A stretch of 64,000 nt of DNA. It comes from Bradyrhizobium canariense. GTDB lineage: Bacteria; Pseudomonadota; Alphaproteobacteria; Rhizobiales; Xanthobacteraceae. The notes below the pieces were generated by a model. The model was not told the DNA's origin. It worked only from the letters and a program-made list of their open reading frames with translations, and made no database searches. Every line of letters begins with the position of its first letter. The stretch's first letter is position 1. The translations under genes were made by a program, and so were the position numbers. Positions 54,148-62,630 of the stretch are shown here, one piece after another. The DNA lies in assembly GCF_018130465.1 (NCBI RefSeq), contig NZ_JAFCKJ010000003.1, positions 868,001-932,000 of the forward strand, given 5' to 3'.

Positions 54148-55404
54148 ATGCATCCCTCCCAAAATACTGCCCAAAATGCCCGCCGCACCGGCCGTTTCCG
54201 CCGCCTCCTCGGCGGCGTGGCCATCGTGGGCGCCCTCGCCGTAGCCGGCTCGATCGCGACCGGTCACTATTTTCGATCAGCCCAGGCGACGGCAACGGCC
54301 GCTGCGGCTGAACAAGCCGTCTCAGTCACCGTCGCGATGATCGAACCAAAGCAGACCGTGCTGTGGGACGACTTCTCCGGCCGGCTGGAGGCCATCCATC
54401 GCGTCGAGCTCCGCCCGCGCGTCGCGGGTGCGATCCTTTCGACCAACTTCACCGAAGGCGCGCTGGTGAAGGCCGGTGACATCCTGTTCAAGATCGACCC
54501 GGCGCCCTACGCGGCCGAGGTCGACAAGGCCGCGGCCCAGCTCGAAGCTGCGAAAGCGCGCGTCGTGTTCACGCAGAGTGAACTCGAGCGCGGCGCGCAA
54601 CTCGTCGGCAACGCCGTCGTCACCCGGCGCGACTACGACCAGCGCGACAATGCCAACCGCGAGGCCATCGCCAACGTGAAGGCGGCCGAGGCGACGCTCC
54701 AGACCGCCAAGCTCAATCTCGATTACACCGAGGTGCGTGCGCCCGTGGACGGCCGCGTCGGCAAGATCGAAATCACCGTCGGCAATCTCGTCGCCGCCGG
54801 CACCGCCTCTCCGGTGCTGACCTCGCTGGTCTCGGTCAACCCGATCTATGCGTCATTCGATGCGGATGAAGAGCTGGTGGTGCGGGCGTTGAACTCGATT
54901 TCCGAGGTCTCCGGCAAGCGCGGCAATCTCGACCAGATCCCGGTCGCGATGGCGACCTCCGGCGGCCTATCGGCGAAGGGCCACATCCAGCTCATCGACA
55001 ATCAGGTCAACGGCCAGAGCGGTACCATCCGTGTCCGCGCGGTGTTCGACAACGAGGACGGGCGTCTCATACCCGGCCAGTTCGCCCGCGTACGCATGGG
55101 CCAGCCCAAGCAGCAGTCGGTGGTCATGATCGACGAGCGCGCGATCGGCACCGACCAGGACAAGAAGTTCGTGATGGCGGTCGGCGACGACAGCCGCGCG
55201 GTCTACCGGCCGATCACGCTCGGCGGCTCGGTCGACGGGTTGCGTATCGTGACGGCGGGGCTGAAGACCGGCGACCGCATCATCGTCAACGGCCTCCAGC
55301 GCGTGCGCCCGGGCGCCCTGCTCAAGACGGAGGTCGCGGCGATGGGCGCGCGCGGGCCGCAGCAGGCATCCAACCACAGCAATCAGGACGTCGTGCAGCG
55401 TTAG
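54148..55404 (+). CDS. RND efflux periplasmic adaptor, MexE/OqxA-like
   Basis: 418-residue membrane-fusion protein: N-terminal anchor (RLLGGVAIVGALAVAGSIAT, 19-38), then the folded-back adaptor layout (VLWDDFSGRLEAIHRVELRP, IDPAPYAAEVDKAAAQLEAA, LNLDYTEVRAPVDGRVGKIE, IPGQFARVRMG). The WDDFSGRLEAI motif is typical for the MexE/OqxA/BdeA-like branch. It is followed by its permease after a 146-base gap that contains a palindromic repeat. No outer-membrane factor gene is nearby; a shared TolC-type channel is assumed. Confidence 0.93.
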   Translation: MHPSQNTAQNARRTGRFRRLLGGVAIVGALAVAGSIATGHYFRSAQATATAAAAEQAVSVTVAMIEPKQTVLWDDFSGRLEAIHRVELRPRVAGAILSTNFTEGALVKAGDILFKIDPAPYAAEVDKAAAQLEAAKARVVFTQSELERGAQLVGNAVVTRRDYDQRDNANREAIANVKAAEATLQTAKLNLDYTEVRAPVDGRVGKIEITVGNLVAAGTASPVLTSLVSVNPIYASFDADEELVVRALNSISEVSGKRGNLDQIPVAMATSGGLSAKGHIQLIDNQVNGQSGTIRVRAVFDNEDGRLIPGQFARVRMGQPKQQSVVMIDERAIGTDQDKKFVMAVGDDSRAVYRPITLGGSVDGLRIVTAGLKTGDRIIVNGLQRVRPGALLKTEVAAMGARGPQQASNHSNQDVVQR

Positions 55405-55407
55405 TTG

Positions 55408-55519
55408 CGTCATTCCGGGCGCGCGGGCAGCGCGAACCGGAATGCCGAAATCGTTGGACTACCAAGACATCACTTCTGGATTCCGGGCTCGCGGGCTTTG
55501 TCCGCGTCCCGGAATGACG
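55408..55519. repeat. palindromic intergenic repeat, family D, inside the RND operon
   Basis: CGTCATTCCGGG (from 55408) pairs with CCCGGAATGACG (55508-55519); an inner pair, AACCGGAAT and GGATTCCGGG, adds a second stem. The element separates adaptor and permease genes by 146 bases, where such genes are normally coupled. Confidence 0.8.
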
Positions 55520-55550
55520 GGAGAGTCGTCTCTCGCGCAGGGGCAAAGCC

Positions 55551-58500
55551 ATGAATCTCTCAAAATTCTTCATCGATCGTCCGATTTTCGCCGGCGTGCT
55601 GTCGGTCCTGATCTTTCTCGCCGGCCTGATCTCGCTGTTCGCGATGCCGATCTCGGAATATCCGGACGTCGTGCCGCCCTCGGTGCTGGTGCGCGCAACC
55701 TATCCCGGCGCCAATCCGAAGGTGATCGCGGAAACGGTGGCGACGCCGATCGAGGAGCAGATCAACGGCGTCGAGAACATGCTCTACATGTCGAGCCAGG
55801 CGACCACCGACGGCGCGATGACGCTGACGGTGACATTCCGGCTCGGCACCGATCCTGACAAGGCGACGCAGCTGGTGCAGAACCGCGTGCAGCAGGCCGA
55901 GCCGCGCCTGCCCGCCGTGGTGCGTCAGCTCGGCATCATCACGAAGAAGTCCTCGCCCGACCTCACCATGGTCGTGCATCTGCTGTCGCCGAACAATCGC
56001 TACGACATGACGTATTTGCGCAACTACGCCGTGCTCAACGTCAAGGACCGGCTGGCGCGGATCGACGGCGTCGGCGACGTCCAACTCTATGGCGCCGGCG
56101 ACTATTCGATGCGGGTGTGGGTCGATCCGCAGAAGGCCGCCGAGCACGGCCTCACCGCAAGCGATATCGTCAAGTCGATCCAGGCGCAGAACGTCGAGGC
56201 CGCCGCCGGCGTGGTCGGCTCCTCCCCGAACGTCAAGGGCATCGACCTGCAACTGTCCGTCAACGCCGAGGGACGGCTTGCGAACGAGGAACAGTTCGGC
56301 GACATCGTGGTCAAGACCGGCACGCGTGGCGAGGTGGTGCGACTGCGCGACGTCGCACGCATCGAGCTCGGCGCGTCCCAATACGGCCTGCGTTCGCTGC
56401 TCGACAACAAGCAGGCGGTGGCGATCCCGATTTTCCAGGCGCCCGGCTCCAATGCGCTCGAGATTTCCGACCACGTTCGCGCCACCATGGCCGAGATCAA
56501 GAAGAACATGCCGGAAGGCGTGTCCTACCAGATCGTCTACGACCCGACCCAATTCGTCCGCTCGTCGATCGAGGCTGTGATCCACACGCTGCTGGAGGCG
56601 ATCGCGCTGGTGGTGCTGGTGGTGATCCTGTTCCTCCAGACCTGGCGCGCCTCGATCATTCCGCTGCTGGCGGTGCCCGTGTCGATCGTCGGCACCTTCG
56701 CCGTGATGCACGTATTCGGCTTCTCCATCAACGCGCTCAGCCTGTTCGGCCTGGTGCTTGCGATCGGCATCGTGGTCGACGACGCCATCGTCGTGGTCGA
56801 GAACGTCGAACGCAACATCGAGGGCGGGCTGTCGCCGCGCGACGCCACCTATCAGGCGATGCGCGAGGTGTCGGGGCCGATCATCGCGATTGCGATGGTG
56901 CTGATCGCGGTGTTCGTGCCGCTCGCCTTCATCTCCGGCCTCACCGGGCAGTTCTACAAGCAGTTCGCGCTGACGATCGCGATCTCGACCGTGATCTCGG
57001 CCGTCAACTCCCTGACGCTGTCGCCGGCGCTGTCGGCCTTGCTGCTCAAGGGACACAACGAGCCAAAAGACCGGCTGACGATCGTCATGGAAAAGGGCCT
57101 CGGCTGGTTCTTCCGCGGCTTCAACAAGGTGTTCACACGCTCGTCGGAGAATTACAGCGGCACCGTCACCAAGGTGATCTCGGGCAAGGCGGCCGTCATG
57201 GGCCTCTATGTGGTCCTGGTCGGCCTCACCGCCTTCCTGTTCCAGCAGGTCCCGAGCGGCTTCGTGCCGGGTCAGGACAAGCAATATCTGGTCGGCTTCT
57301 CGCGACTGCCTGACGGGGCAACGCTGGACCGCACCGAAGACGTGATCCGCAAGATGAGCGACATCGCGCTGACCCAGCCCGGTGCCGAGAGCTCGGTTGC
57401 ATTCCCGGGCCTGTCGATCTCGGGCTTCACCAACTCCTCCAACGCCGGCATCGTGTTCTCGACGCTTAAGCCGTTCGACGAGCGCAAGGGCCCCGCGCTG
57501 AGCGGCAATGCAATCGCGGCCGACCTCAACAAGAAATACTCCGGGATTCAGGAGGCCTTCATCGCCATGTTCCCGCCGCCGCCGGTCAACGGTCTCGGCA
57601 CCATCGGCGGCTTCAAGCTGCAGATCGAGGATCGCGCCGGTCTCGGCTATGAGGCATTGAACGAGGCGACGAATGCGTTCATGGCGGCAATGCAGAAGGC
57701 GCCGGAGATCGCCGGCGTGTTCTCGAGCTTCCAGGTCAACGTGCCCCAGCTCTTTGCCGACATCGACCGCACCAAAGCGCTCCAGCTCGGCGTGCCCGTG
57801 ACGGAGGTGTTCAACACGCTCCAGATCTATCTCGGTTCCTACTACGTCAACGACTTCAACAAGTTTGGCCGAACCTATTCGGTCTATGTCCAGGCCGATG
57901 CACCGTTCCGCGCGCGTGCCGACGACATCAGGCAGTTGAAAGTGCGCTCGTCCTCCGGCGACATGGTGCCGCTGTCGGCGTTGCTCACGATCCGCCAGAG
58001 CGCGGGTCCCGAGCGCGCGATCCGCTACAACGGCTTCCTGTCCTCCGACATCAACGCGGCGGCCGCGCCCGGCTTTTCCTCTGGCCAGGCACAGGAGGTG
58101 GCGACGCGGATCGCGGCGGAGACATTGCCGCCCGGCTTTGCCTTCGAATGGACCGACCTGACCTATCAGGAGTTCATCGCCGGCAATTCCGGCCTCTGGG
58201 TGTTCCCGCTGGCGATCCTGCTGGTGTTCCTGGTGCTGGCCGCGCTCTATGAAAGCCTGACCTTGCCGCTCTCGATCCTCATGATCGTGCCGATGGGTCT
58301 GCTGGCTGCGATGTTCGGTGTCTGGATCTCCAAAGGCGACAACAACGTCTTCACCCAGATCGGCTTGATCGTGCTGGTGGGGCTGTCGGCCAAGAACGCG
58401 ATCCTGATCGTCGAATTCGCGCGCGAGCTCGAATTCGCAGGCCGCACGCCGATCCGGGCCGCGATCGAGGCAAGCCGGCTGCGGTTGCGCCCGATCCTGA

Positions 58501-58739
58501 TGACGTCGATGGCATTCATCATGGGCGTCCTGCCGCTGGTGCTGTCCACCGGCGCAGGCTCGGAGATGCGGCGCGCCATGGGCGTCGCCGTGTTCTCCGG
58601 CATGATCGGCGTCACCGTATTCGGCCTGTTCCTGACGCCGGTGTTCTATGTGCTGCTGCGGACCGTCACCGGCATGAAGCCGTTGACGCACCACGGCAGC
58701 GACACCAGCGCGGCGCCGGTGCAAACCGTCGGGCACTAG
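55551..58739 (+). CDS. RND efflux permease, MexF/OqxB-like
   Basis: 1062-residue inner-membrane HAE1-family pump. Opening FFIDRPIFAGVLSVLIFLAG and EYPDVVPPSVLVRATYPGAN, TM4 proton-relay aspartates in GIVVDDAIVVVENVERNIEG, hydrophobic-domain motif LVFLVLAALYESLTLPLSIL, and ASRLRLRPILMTSMAFIMGV are all typical of the AcrB/MexF branch. A multidrug or plant-metabolite export role is likely in a rhizobial context. ATG 55551 follows GCAGGGGCAAAGCC. It ends with a 4-base overlap with the convergent TSUP gene. Confidence 0.94.
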   Translation: MNLSKFFIDRPIFAGVLSVLIFLAGLISLFAMPISEYPDVVPPSVLVRATYPGANPKVIAETVATPIEEQINGVENMLYMSSQATTDGAMTLTVTFRLGTDPDKATQLVQNRVQQAEPRLPAVVRQLGIITKKSSPDLTMVVHLLSPNNRYDMTYLRNYAVLNVKDRLARIDGVGDVQLYGAGDYSMRVWVDPQKAAEHGLTASDIVKSIQAQNVEAAAGVVGSSPNVKGIDLQLSVNAEGRLANEEQFGDIVVKTGTRGEVVRLRDVARIELGASQYGLRSLLDNKQAVAIPIFQAPGSNALEISDHVRATMAEIKKNMPEGVSYQIVYDPTQFVRSSIEAVIHTLLEAIALVVLVVILFLQTWRASIIPLLAVPVSIVGTFAVMHVFGFSINALSLFGLVLAIGIVVDDAIVVVENVERNIEGGLSPRDATYQAMREVSGPIIAIAMVLIAVFVPLAFISGLTGQFYKQFALTIAISTVISAVNSLTLSPALSALLLKGHNEPKDRLTIVMEKGLGWFFRGFNKVFTRSSENYSGTVTKVISGKAAVMGLYVVLVGLTAFLFQQVPSGFVPGQDKQYLVGFSRLPDGATLDRTEDVIRKMSDIALTQPGAESSVAFPGLSISGFTNSSNAGIVFSTLKPFDERKGPALSGNAIAADLNKKYSGIQEAFIAMFPPPPVNGLGTIGGFKLQIEDRAGLGYEALNEATNAFMAAMQKAPEIAGVFSSFQVNVPQLFADIDRTKALQLGVPVTEVFNTLQIYLGSYYVNDFNKFGRTYSVYVQADAPFRARADDIRQLKVRSSSGDMVPLSALLTIRQSAGPERAIRYNGFLSSDINAAAAPGFSSGQAQEVATRIAAETLPPGFAFEWTDLTYQEFIAGNSGLWVFPLAILLVFLVLAALYESLTLPLSILMIVPMGLLAAMFGVWISKGDNNVFTQIGLIVLVGLSAKNAILIVEFARELEFAGRTPIRAAIEASRLRLRPILMTSMAFIMGVLPLVLSTGAGSEMRRAMGVAVFSGMIGVTVFGLFLTPVFYVLLRTVTGMKPLTHHGSDTSAAPVQTVGH

Positions 58740-59464
58740 ATCAGGGAAATCCCCGACAGTAACAACAGAACGAGCACGGTCTTGCGAAAGACCGTCTCGT
58801 TGACCCTGTGAAAGGCGATCACGCCGAGCGCGGAGCCTGCGAACAGCGCCGGCAGGCTGACCGCGAGATCGACGAAGACTTTTGACGACAGATCCTGGTG
58901 TCCGACCAACAGCGCGATCGCGAACAGCTGCATCGCCGCGATAAACGGCTGCACCAGGCCGCGCTGCTCGCTCTTGGGCATGCCGCGCATGTCGCACCAG
59001 ATCGTCGGGATCGCGCCGGGCATCGCAGTCAGCCCGCCGACCAGTCCTCCCCCGAACCCGATCAGCGCGACCCAGTGCCGCCCGACCGCCTCGCCGGCCG
59101 TCACCAGCGTCGGCCGCAGCAGCATGTAGGCTGCATAGAGCGCAACGATGATGCCGAAGCCGCGCCGGAGCAAATGCGTATCGGTGCTCTGGAGTAGAGA
59201 CACCGCGATGGGAACGCCGATCAAGCCACCGACGATCAGCAGCAGACTGCCTTCCCAGCGGATATTGCGCCGAAGCGCCCACAGATTGGTGGCTTGCACG
59301 CCGATGCTGCACGCCATCATCAGCGGCACAGCTTCGAGCGGCTGAAACACCCGAAGCAGGATGGCGCCCGCTACCGCCGAAAAGGCAAATCCCGAGAGCC
59401 CGGAGACGAAGGCACCAGCGAACACGGCAACGCTGAGCAGCATCAGAGTCGTGACATCAGGCAC
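58736..59464 (-). CDS. TSUP (TauE/SafE)-family permease
   Basis: 242-residue integral membrane protein with seven or eight hydrophobic segments and the two TSUP half-motifs (GAFVSGLSGFAFSAVAGAIL and GFGGGLVGGLTAMPGAIPTI). The family moves sulfonates, sulfite or other small organosulfur or carboxylate anions. GTG 59464 was chosen for the GGAGGGCGG just upstream; an ATG at 59527 lies 21 codons earlier with unlike composition. Its 3' end overlaps the RND permease by 4 bases, and a small membrane protein gene lies 14 bases upstream on the same strand. Confidence 0.88.
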   Translation of the reverse strand: MPDVTTLMLLSVAVFAGAFVSGLSGFAFSAVAGAILLRVFQPLEAVPLMMACSIGVQATNLWALRRNIRWEGSLLLIVGGLIGVPIAVSLLQSTDTHLLRRGFGIIVALYAAYMLLRPTLVTAGEAVGRHWVALIGFGGGLVGGLTAMPGAIPTIWCDMRGMPKSEQRGLVQPFIAAMQLFAIALLVGHQDLSSKVFVDLAVSLPALFAGSALGVIAFHRVNETVFRKTVLVLLLLSGISLI

Positions 59465-59478
59465 AATCCGCCCTCCGG

Positions 59479-59712
59479 TCAGTCGTAGGGAATCTGCGAG
59501 ACAGGGACGTCGGCGCTCTCCGTGCAAACGGCCGGCTCAAGTGGAACCGACGGATGCATCGCGTAAGCGTGAGATCGCTCCAGCATCGCGAGGCCGACCA
59601 GTTGGAGCGTGACGAGCGCCGCGGTCAGCGCGATCGCGACGACGTTGACGTTACGCACGTTCGAGCGTGGGGTGTCCGGCGGCGCGCTCGCCCCCATCAA
59701 ATCCGTGGGCAT
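59479..59712 (-). CDS. small single-membrane-segment hypothetical protein
   Basis: 77-residue protein of unknown function: a polar N-terminus (MPTDLMGASAPPDTPRSNVR), one membrane segment (VNVVAIALTAALVTLQLVGLAM) and a polar tail with one Cys. The start is uncertain (ATG 59712 with a distant GAGG; ATG 59754 and 59697 are alternatives). It overlaps the end of the upstream 85-residue gene by 62 bases in another frame, which is unusual and lowers confidence. Confidence 0.5.
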   Translation of the reverse strand: MPTDLMGASAPPDTPRSNVRNVNVVAIALTAALVTLQLVGLAMLERSHAYAMHPSVPLEPAVCTESADVPVSQIPYD

Positions 59713-59908
59713 TTTCTGCAATATCCTCTTCGTTTCTGACCGGAATGATTTCATTCAAACGCAATGTTTCGTGCGGCTGCTGCAGCAGATGGCGATAGCG
59801 TTGCAACACGCGCTGCGCGTCGATTTCCCGCTGCGCGCGGAATGCCGCGCCTATGCGGGCCACGATATCGCGGAACCTGCCTGCCAGAACCGGTGACGCC
59901 GTTCGCAT
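59651..59908 (-). CDS. small hypothetical protein
   Basis: 85-residue protein, not recognised. The N-terminal half is basic and helical (VLAGRFRDIVARIGAAFRAQ, REIDAQRVLQRYRHLLQQPH), the C-terminal half acidic (NEEDIAENAHGFDGG). The start at 59908 has an excellent ribosome-binding site (GAGGAGATTGTC-ATG), the main reason for accepting it. The 3' part overlaps the next small gene by 62 bases. Confidence 0.6.
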   Translation of the reverse strand: MRTASPVLAGRFRDIVARIGAAFRAQREIDAQRVLQRYRHLLQQPHETLRLNEIIPVRNEEDIAENAHGFDGGERAAGHPTLERA

Positions 59909-60039
59909 GACAATCTCCTCTCAACCTGTATGAGAGATTGACGGGATCCACTTCCGCCTGCAGTGAGTTGCTTCACACACATGCCTGATGCGTCGAACAA
60001 CAGATCGTGTGATGTTCAATAGAAGAGAACGCGGAAAAT

Positions 60040-60063
60040 CGCGTCATTCGATCGAACGACGCG
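60040..60063. terminator. 24-bp near-perfect palindrome after the first LuxR gene
   Basis: CGCGTCATTCGATCGAACGACGCG pairs with itself except one base pair. It lies 75 bases after the LuxR-family stop (60138, minus strand) and 132 bases before the next start; it may terminate or, with no T-run, be an operator. Confidence 0.5.
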
Positions 60064-60137
60064 CGATAACTTTCTAATGATGTTTCTGATTGAACCTATT
60101 GCGAGCTGCAGCGACTCGCCTGCGTTTTTAACGCGTC

Positions 60138-61277
60138 TCAGTGCACGAGCGGATTGGAGAATCCAGCCGCGAGCTTGACGAGATCGGCTTGACGAGAAAC
60201 GCCGGTCTTGGCGAACACGCGATGCAGATGCGTCTTCACCGTCGTCTCCGCGATACCAAGCGCAACTGCCGTCTCCGGCACCCCGCCGACATCGACGATC
60301 GACTGCAGCACCCTCAATTCGGCAGGGGTGAGTTCGAACGTGCGGTCAATGAGGCCGGCACACGAGCGGCCGTCGAGTTCCGCTTTCCAGATGAACAAGG
60401 CTCCGACGGCCGGACTGCGCTCGGCCGCACCCTCGCGCAGCAGTGACGGCAGCGCGATGACGTGCGCGACGTAGTAGGAACCGTCATGCGACATCAGCGG
60501 GATTTTCCGCCCCGAAGATGCCGCCAGCGCGACCTCGCCAGTGTCACGGAAAATATCGCGCAGGGCCGAATTTGCAGCGGAGGATCTTGCCACCAGCCGG
60601 CCCGAGACGGACCGCAGGACATCATCCACTGCCAGGATCGTCTCCGCGGCCGGATTGCTGTGGACGATATGACAGGCCGAATCGAGCAGGATGACACCGG
60701 CATTCAGTCGGTCCACAACGTCGGCGAGCGCGATCGAGCGCTGCTGCTTCCGTTCGATCGCACGGTTGACCAGCAACGCCCGGCTCGTATGCGGAGCCAG
60801 GAACTGCATCCGGGCCCGCTGCTCGGCGTCGAGCATCTCCCTGCCCGGGATCACGGTCATCAGCATCGGACAGGGCGACTTCGACTGCTCCAGCACCACG
60901 TTGGCGACGTCGACGCAGCCCTGGGGGCGCAGCCATTCCTGGTAGAAGCGGCCGCGGCGATATTCGTCGAAGTCCACGAGATCGGGGATGTTGCGCACCT
61001 CGCCATAGCGCGGAAGCCGAGCAAGCGGGTCGTACCGGGCGTAGGTCTCGGCGTAGAGCTGAATGTAATGCGGATCGACCCCGCAATAATAATGCGTCGC
61101 GCCTGATTTGCTGACCGGGTCCTTCGAAATCAAACCACAGGCCTGGCTGCCGATGAAGGCATTGAGCTTGACAACGACCTCGCTCCACAACTCCGGGTGG
61201 AGACCCGCATCATAGATAGTCTCGATCAACTCGGACGGTTTTGGGGGTCGGGGCATCGGAAGAGCCAGTAGTGACAC
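60138..61277 (-). CDS. LuxR-family regulator, paralogue 1
   Basis: 379-residue regulator. The C-terminal LuxR helix-turn-helix is clear (ELTPAELRVLQSIVDVGGVP, ETAVALGIAETTVKTHLHRV, FAKTGVSRQADLVKLAAGFS). The N-terminal 300 residues have no autoinducer or receiver domain that I recognise; they include ACGLISKDPVSKSGATHYYC, DFDEYRRGRFYQEWLRPQGC and a PAS-like stretch (LADVVDRLNAGVILLDSACH, IVHSNPAAETILAVDD). ATG 61256 is an alternative start matching the paralogue better. A second copy with the same layout follows at 61368-62486 on the same strand, so this is a tandem duplication. Confidence 0.9.
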   Translation of the reverse strand: MSLLALPMPRPPKPSELIETIYDAGLHPELWSEVVVKLNAFIGSQACGLISKDPVSKSGATHYYCGVDPHYIQLYAETYARYDPLARLPRYGEVRNIPDLVDFDEYRRGRFYQEWLRPQGCVDVANVVLEQSKSPCPMLMTVIPGREMLDAEQRARMQFLAPHTSRALLVNRAIERKQQRSIALADVVDRLNAGVILLDSACHIVHSNPAAETILAVDDVLRSVSGRLVARSSAANSALRDIFRDTGEVALAASSGRKIPLMSHDGSYYVAHVIALPSLLREGAAERSPAVGALFIWKAELDGRSCAGLIDRTFELTPAELRVLQSIVDVGGVPETAVALGIAETTVKTHLHRVFAKTGVSRQADLVKLAAGFSNPLVH

Positions 61278-61367
61278 ATGGAGATTGCGAAATGTTCTTC
61301 ATGCCCGGCGGCTTCTGTGAGTCTGTCGCGAGAGCGAAAGGTTCAATCCTGAAGGCACAATTACAGT

Positions 61368-62486
61368 CTAGCCAACGAGCGGATTGGAGAATCCTGCCGC
61401 AAGCTTGACGAGCTCGGCCTGGCGCGAAACGCCCGTCTTGGCGAACACGCGATGCAGATGCGTCTTTGCCGTCGTCTCTGCGATACCGAGCGCGACCGCC
61501 GTCTCCGGGACGCCGCCAACCTCGACGATCGACAGGAACACGCGCAGCTCGGCCGGCGTCAGATCGAAGGTCCGCGCGATCAGTTCGCCATAGGACTGTC
61601 CGCCGAGCGATACCTTGCGCAGGAGCAGCGCACCGACGGCATCGACCACCCGCTCGCTGCCGTCCCGCAGGACCGACGACAGCGGCAGGATGTGCGCGAC
61701 GTAGCGCTCGCCCGAGGGCGAAAGCAGCGAAAACGCATCCCCCTTTGCGGCAAGCAGGGCAATTTCATTGCGGGTCGCGAACGCTTCCCGCAGCGTCTGA
61801 TTGGCCTCCGCACTGCTGGTCACCAGTTGCCCGGCAACGGACCGAACCAGATCGTCGGCCGCAAGCAAGGCGTGTCCCGCGGAATTCGCATGCACCACCC
61901 GGCAGAAGCCATCGAGCAGGAAGATGCCGCAGGCAAGATTGTCCAGGACCTCCGCCAGTGCCGTCGCCAGCGTCAGTTGCGAGGTCATGGCACGGTTGAT
62001 CAGCAACGCGCGGCTGGCGTGCGGAACGATCAGCGAGAGGCGCTGCTTCATCACCGGATCCACCATCCGGCGGCCCGACAGCACAGTCATCATCACGGGG
62101 CAGCTCGCATTCGAATTCTCGAGCACGACGTTGGCCGCATCGCTGCAACCCTGCGGCCGCATCCATTCCTGGTAAAAGCGTCCGCGCCGATATTCATCGA
62201 AATTGACAAGATCCGGAATGCTGACGATCTGGCCGTGCGGCGGCAGGACCGTCAGCGGATCGAACTTCGAATGCGTCTCGGAATAGAGCTGGATGTAGTG
62301 CGGGTCCGCCCCGCAATAATAGTGCGTGACGCCGAATTTGCTGATCGAATCCTTGGAAAACAGCCCGCAGGCCTGACCGCCGACGAAGTCGCGGATGCCG
62401 GTGACGACGTTATTCCACAGCGAAGGATCGAGCCCGGCATCGTAGATGGCCTCGACCAGTTCGGGCAGTTTCCGTGGTCCGTGCAT
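61368..62486 (-). CDS. LuxR-family regulator, paralogue 2
   Basis: 372-residue regulator with the same architecture as its downstream neighbour: N-terminal sensor-like region (ELVEAIYDAGLDPSLWNNVV, ACGLFSKDSISKFGVTHYYC, GRFYQEWMRPQGCSDAANVV), PAS-like part (LAEVLDNLACGIFLLDGFCR, VVHANSAGHALLAADDLVRS) and LuxR helix-turn-helix (ETAVALGIAETTAKTHLHRV). The two copies are nearly identical over the last 45 residues and more diverged in the PAS-like part, suggesting the same DNA sites but different signals. A GGTGAT/ATCACC dyad lies 17 bases upstream of the start. Confidence 0.9.
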   Translation of the reverse strand: MHGPRKLPELVEAIYDAGLDPSLWNNVVTGIRDFVGGQACGLFSKDSISKFGVTHYYCGADPHYIQLYSETHSKFDPLTVLPPHGQIVSIPDLVNFDEYRRGRFYQEWMRPQGCSDAANVVLENSNASCPVMMTVLSGRRMVDPVMKQRLSLIVPHASRALLINRAMTSQLTLATALAEVLDNLACGIFLLDGFCRVVHANSAGHALLAADDLVRSVAGQLVTSSAEANQTLREAFATRNEIALLAAKGDAFSLLSPSGERYVAHILPLSSVLRDGSERVVDAVGALLLRKVSLGGQSYGELIARTFDLTPAELRVFLSIVEVGGVPETAVALGIAETTAKTHLHRVFAKTGVSRQAELVKLAAGFSNPLVG

Positions 62487-62502
62487 GGCTATAAATGGCC
62501 TG

Positions 62503-62518
62503 GGTGATCAATATCACC
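62503..62518. promoter_or_regulatory. dyad upstream of LuxR paralogue 2
   Basis: GGTGAT-CAAT-ATCACC is a perfect 6-base inverted repeat 17 bases before the start codon; a candidate autoregulatory site. Confidence 0.45.
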
Positions 62519-62565
62519 AAGCATACCACAGCCACGGCATGCGGCATCCTCCGATCGGAGGAGGC

Positions 62566-62594
62566 GCCGGCCGGGCGGATGGAGCCCGGCCGGC
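62566..62594. terminator. strong GC hairpin after the autotransporter gene
   Basis: GCCGGCCGGGC (62566-62576) and GCCCGGCCGGC (62584-62594) are perfect 11-base arms with a 7-base loop, 36 bases after the autotransporter stop on the minus strand. A further 14-base palindrome CCTCCGATCGGAGG (62548-62561) follows. No T-run. Confidence 0.6.
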
Positions 62595-62630
62595 GTGCGT
62601 CGCGCTCAAGCCGCCGGGGCTAATGCCGGC

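Noticed and set aside
55560-59312. 1250-codon open frame on the minus strand
   Set aside because: It is antisense to the RND permease and TSUP genes; Asp/Arg/His-rich low-complexity translation typical of the shadow of a high-GC3 gene.
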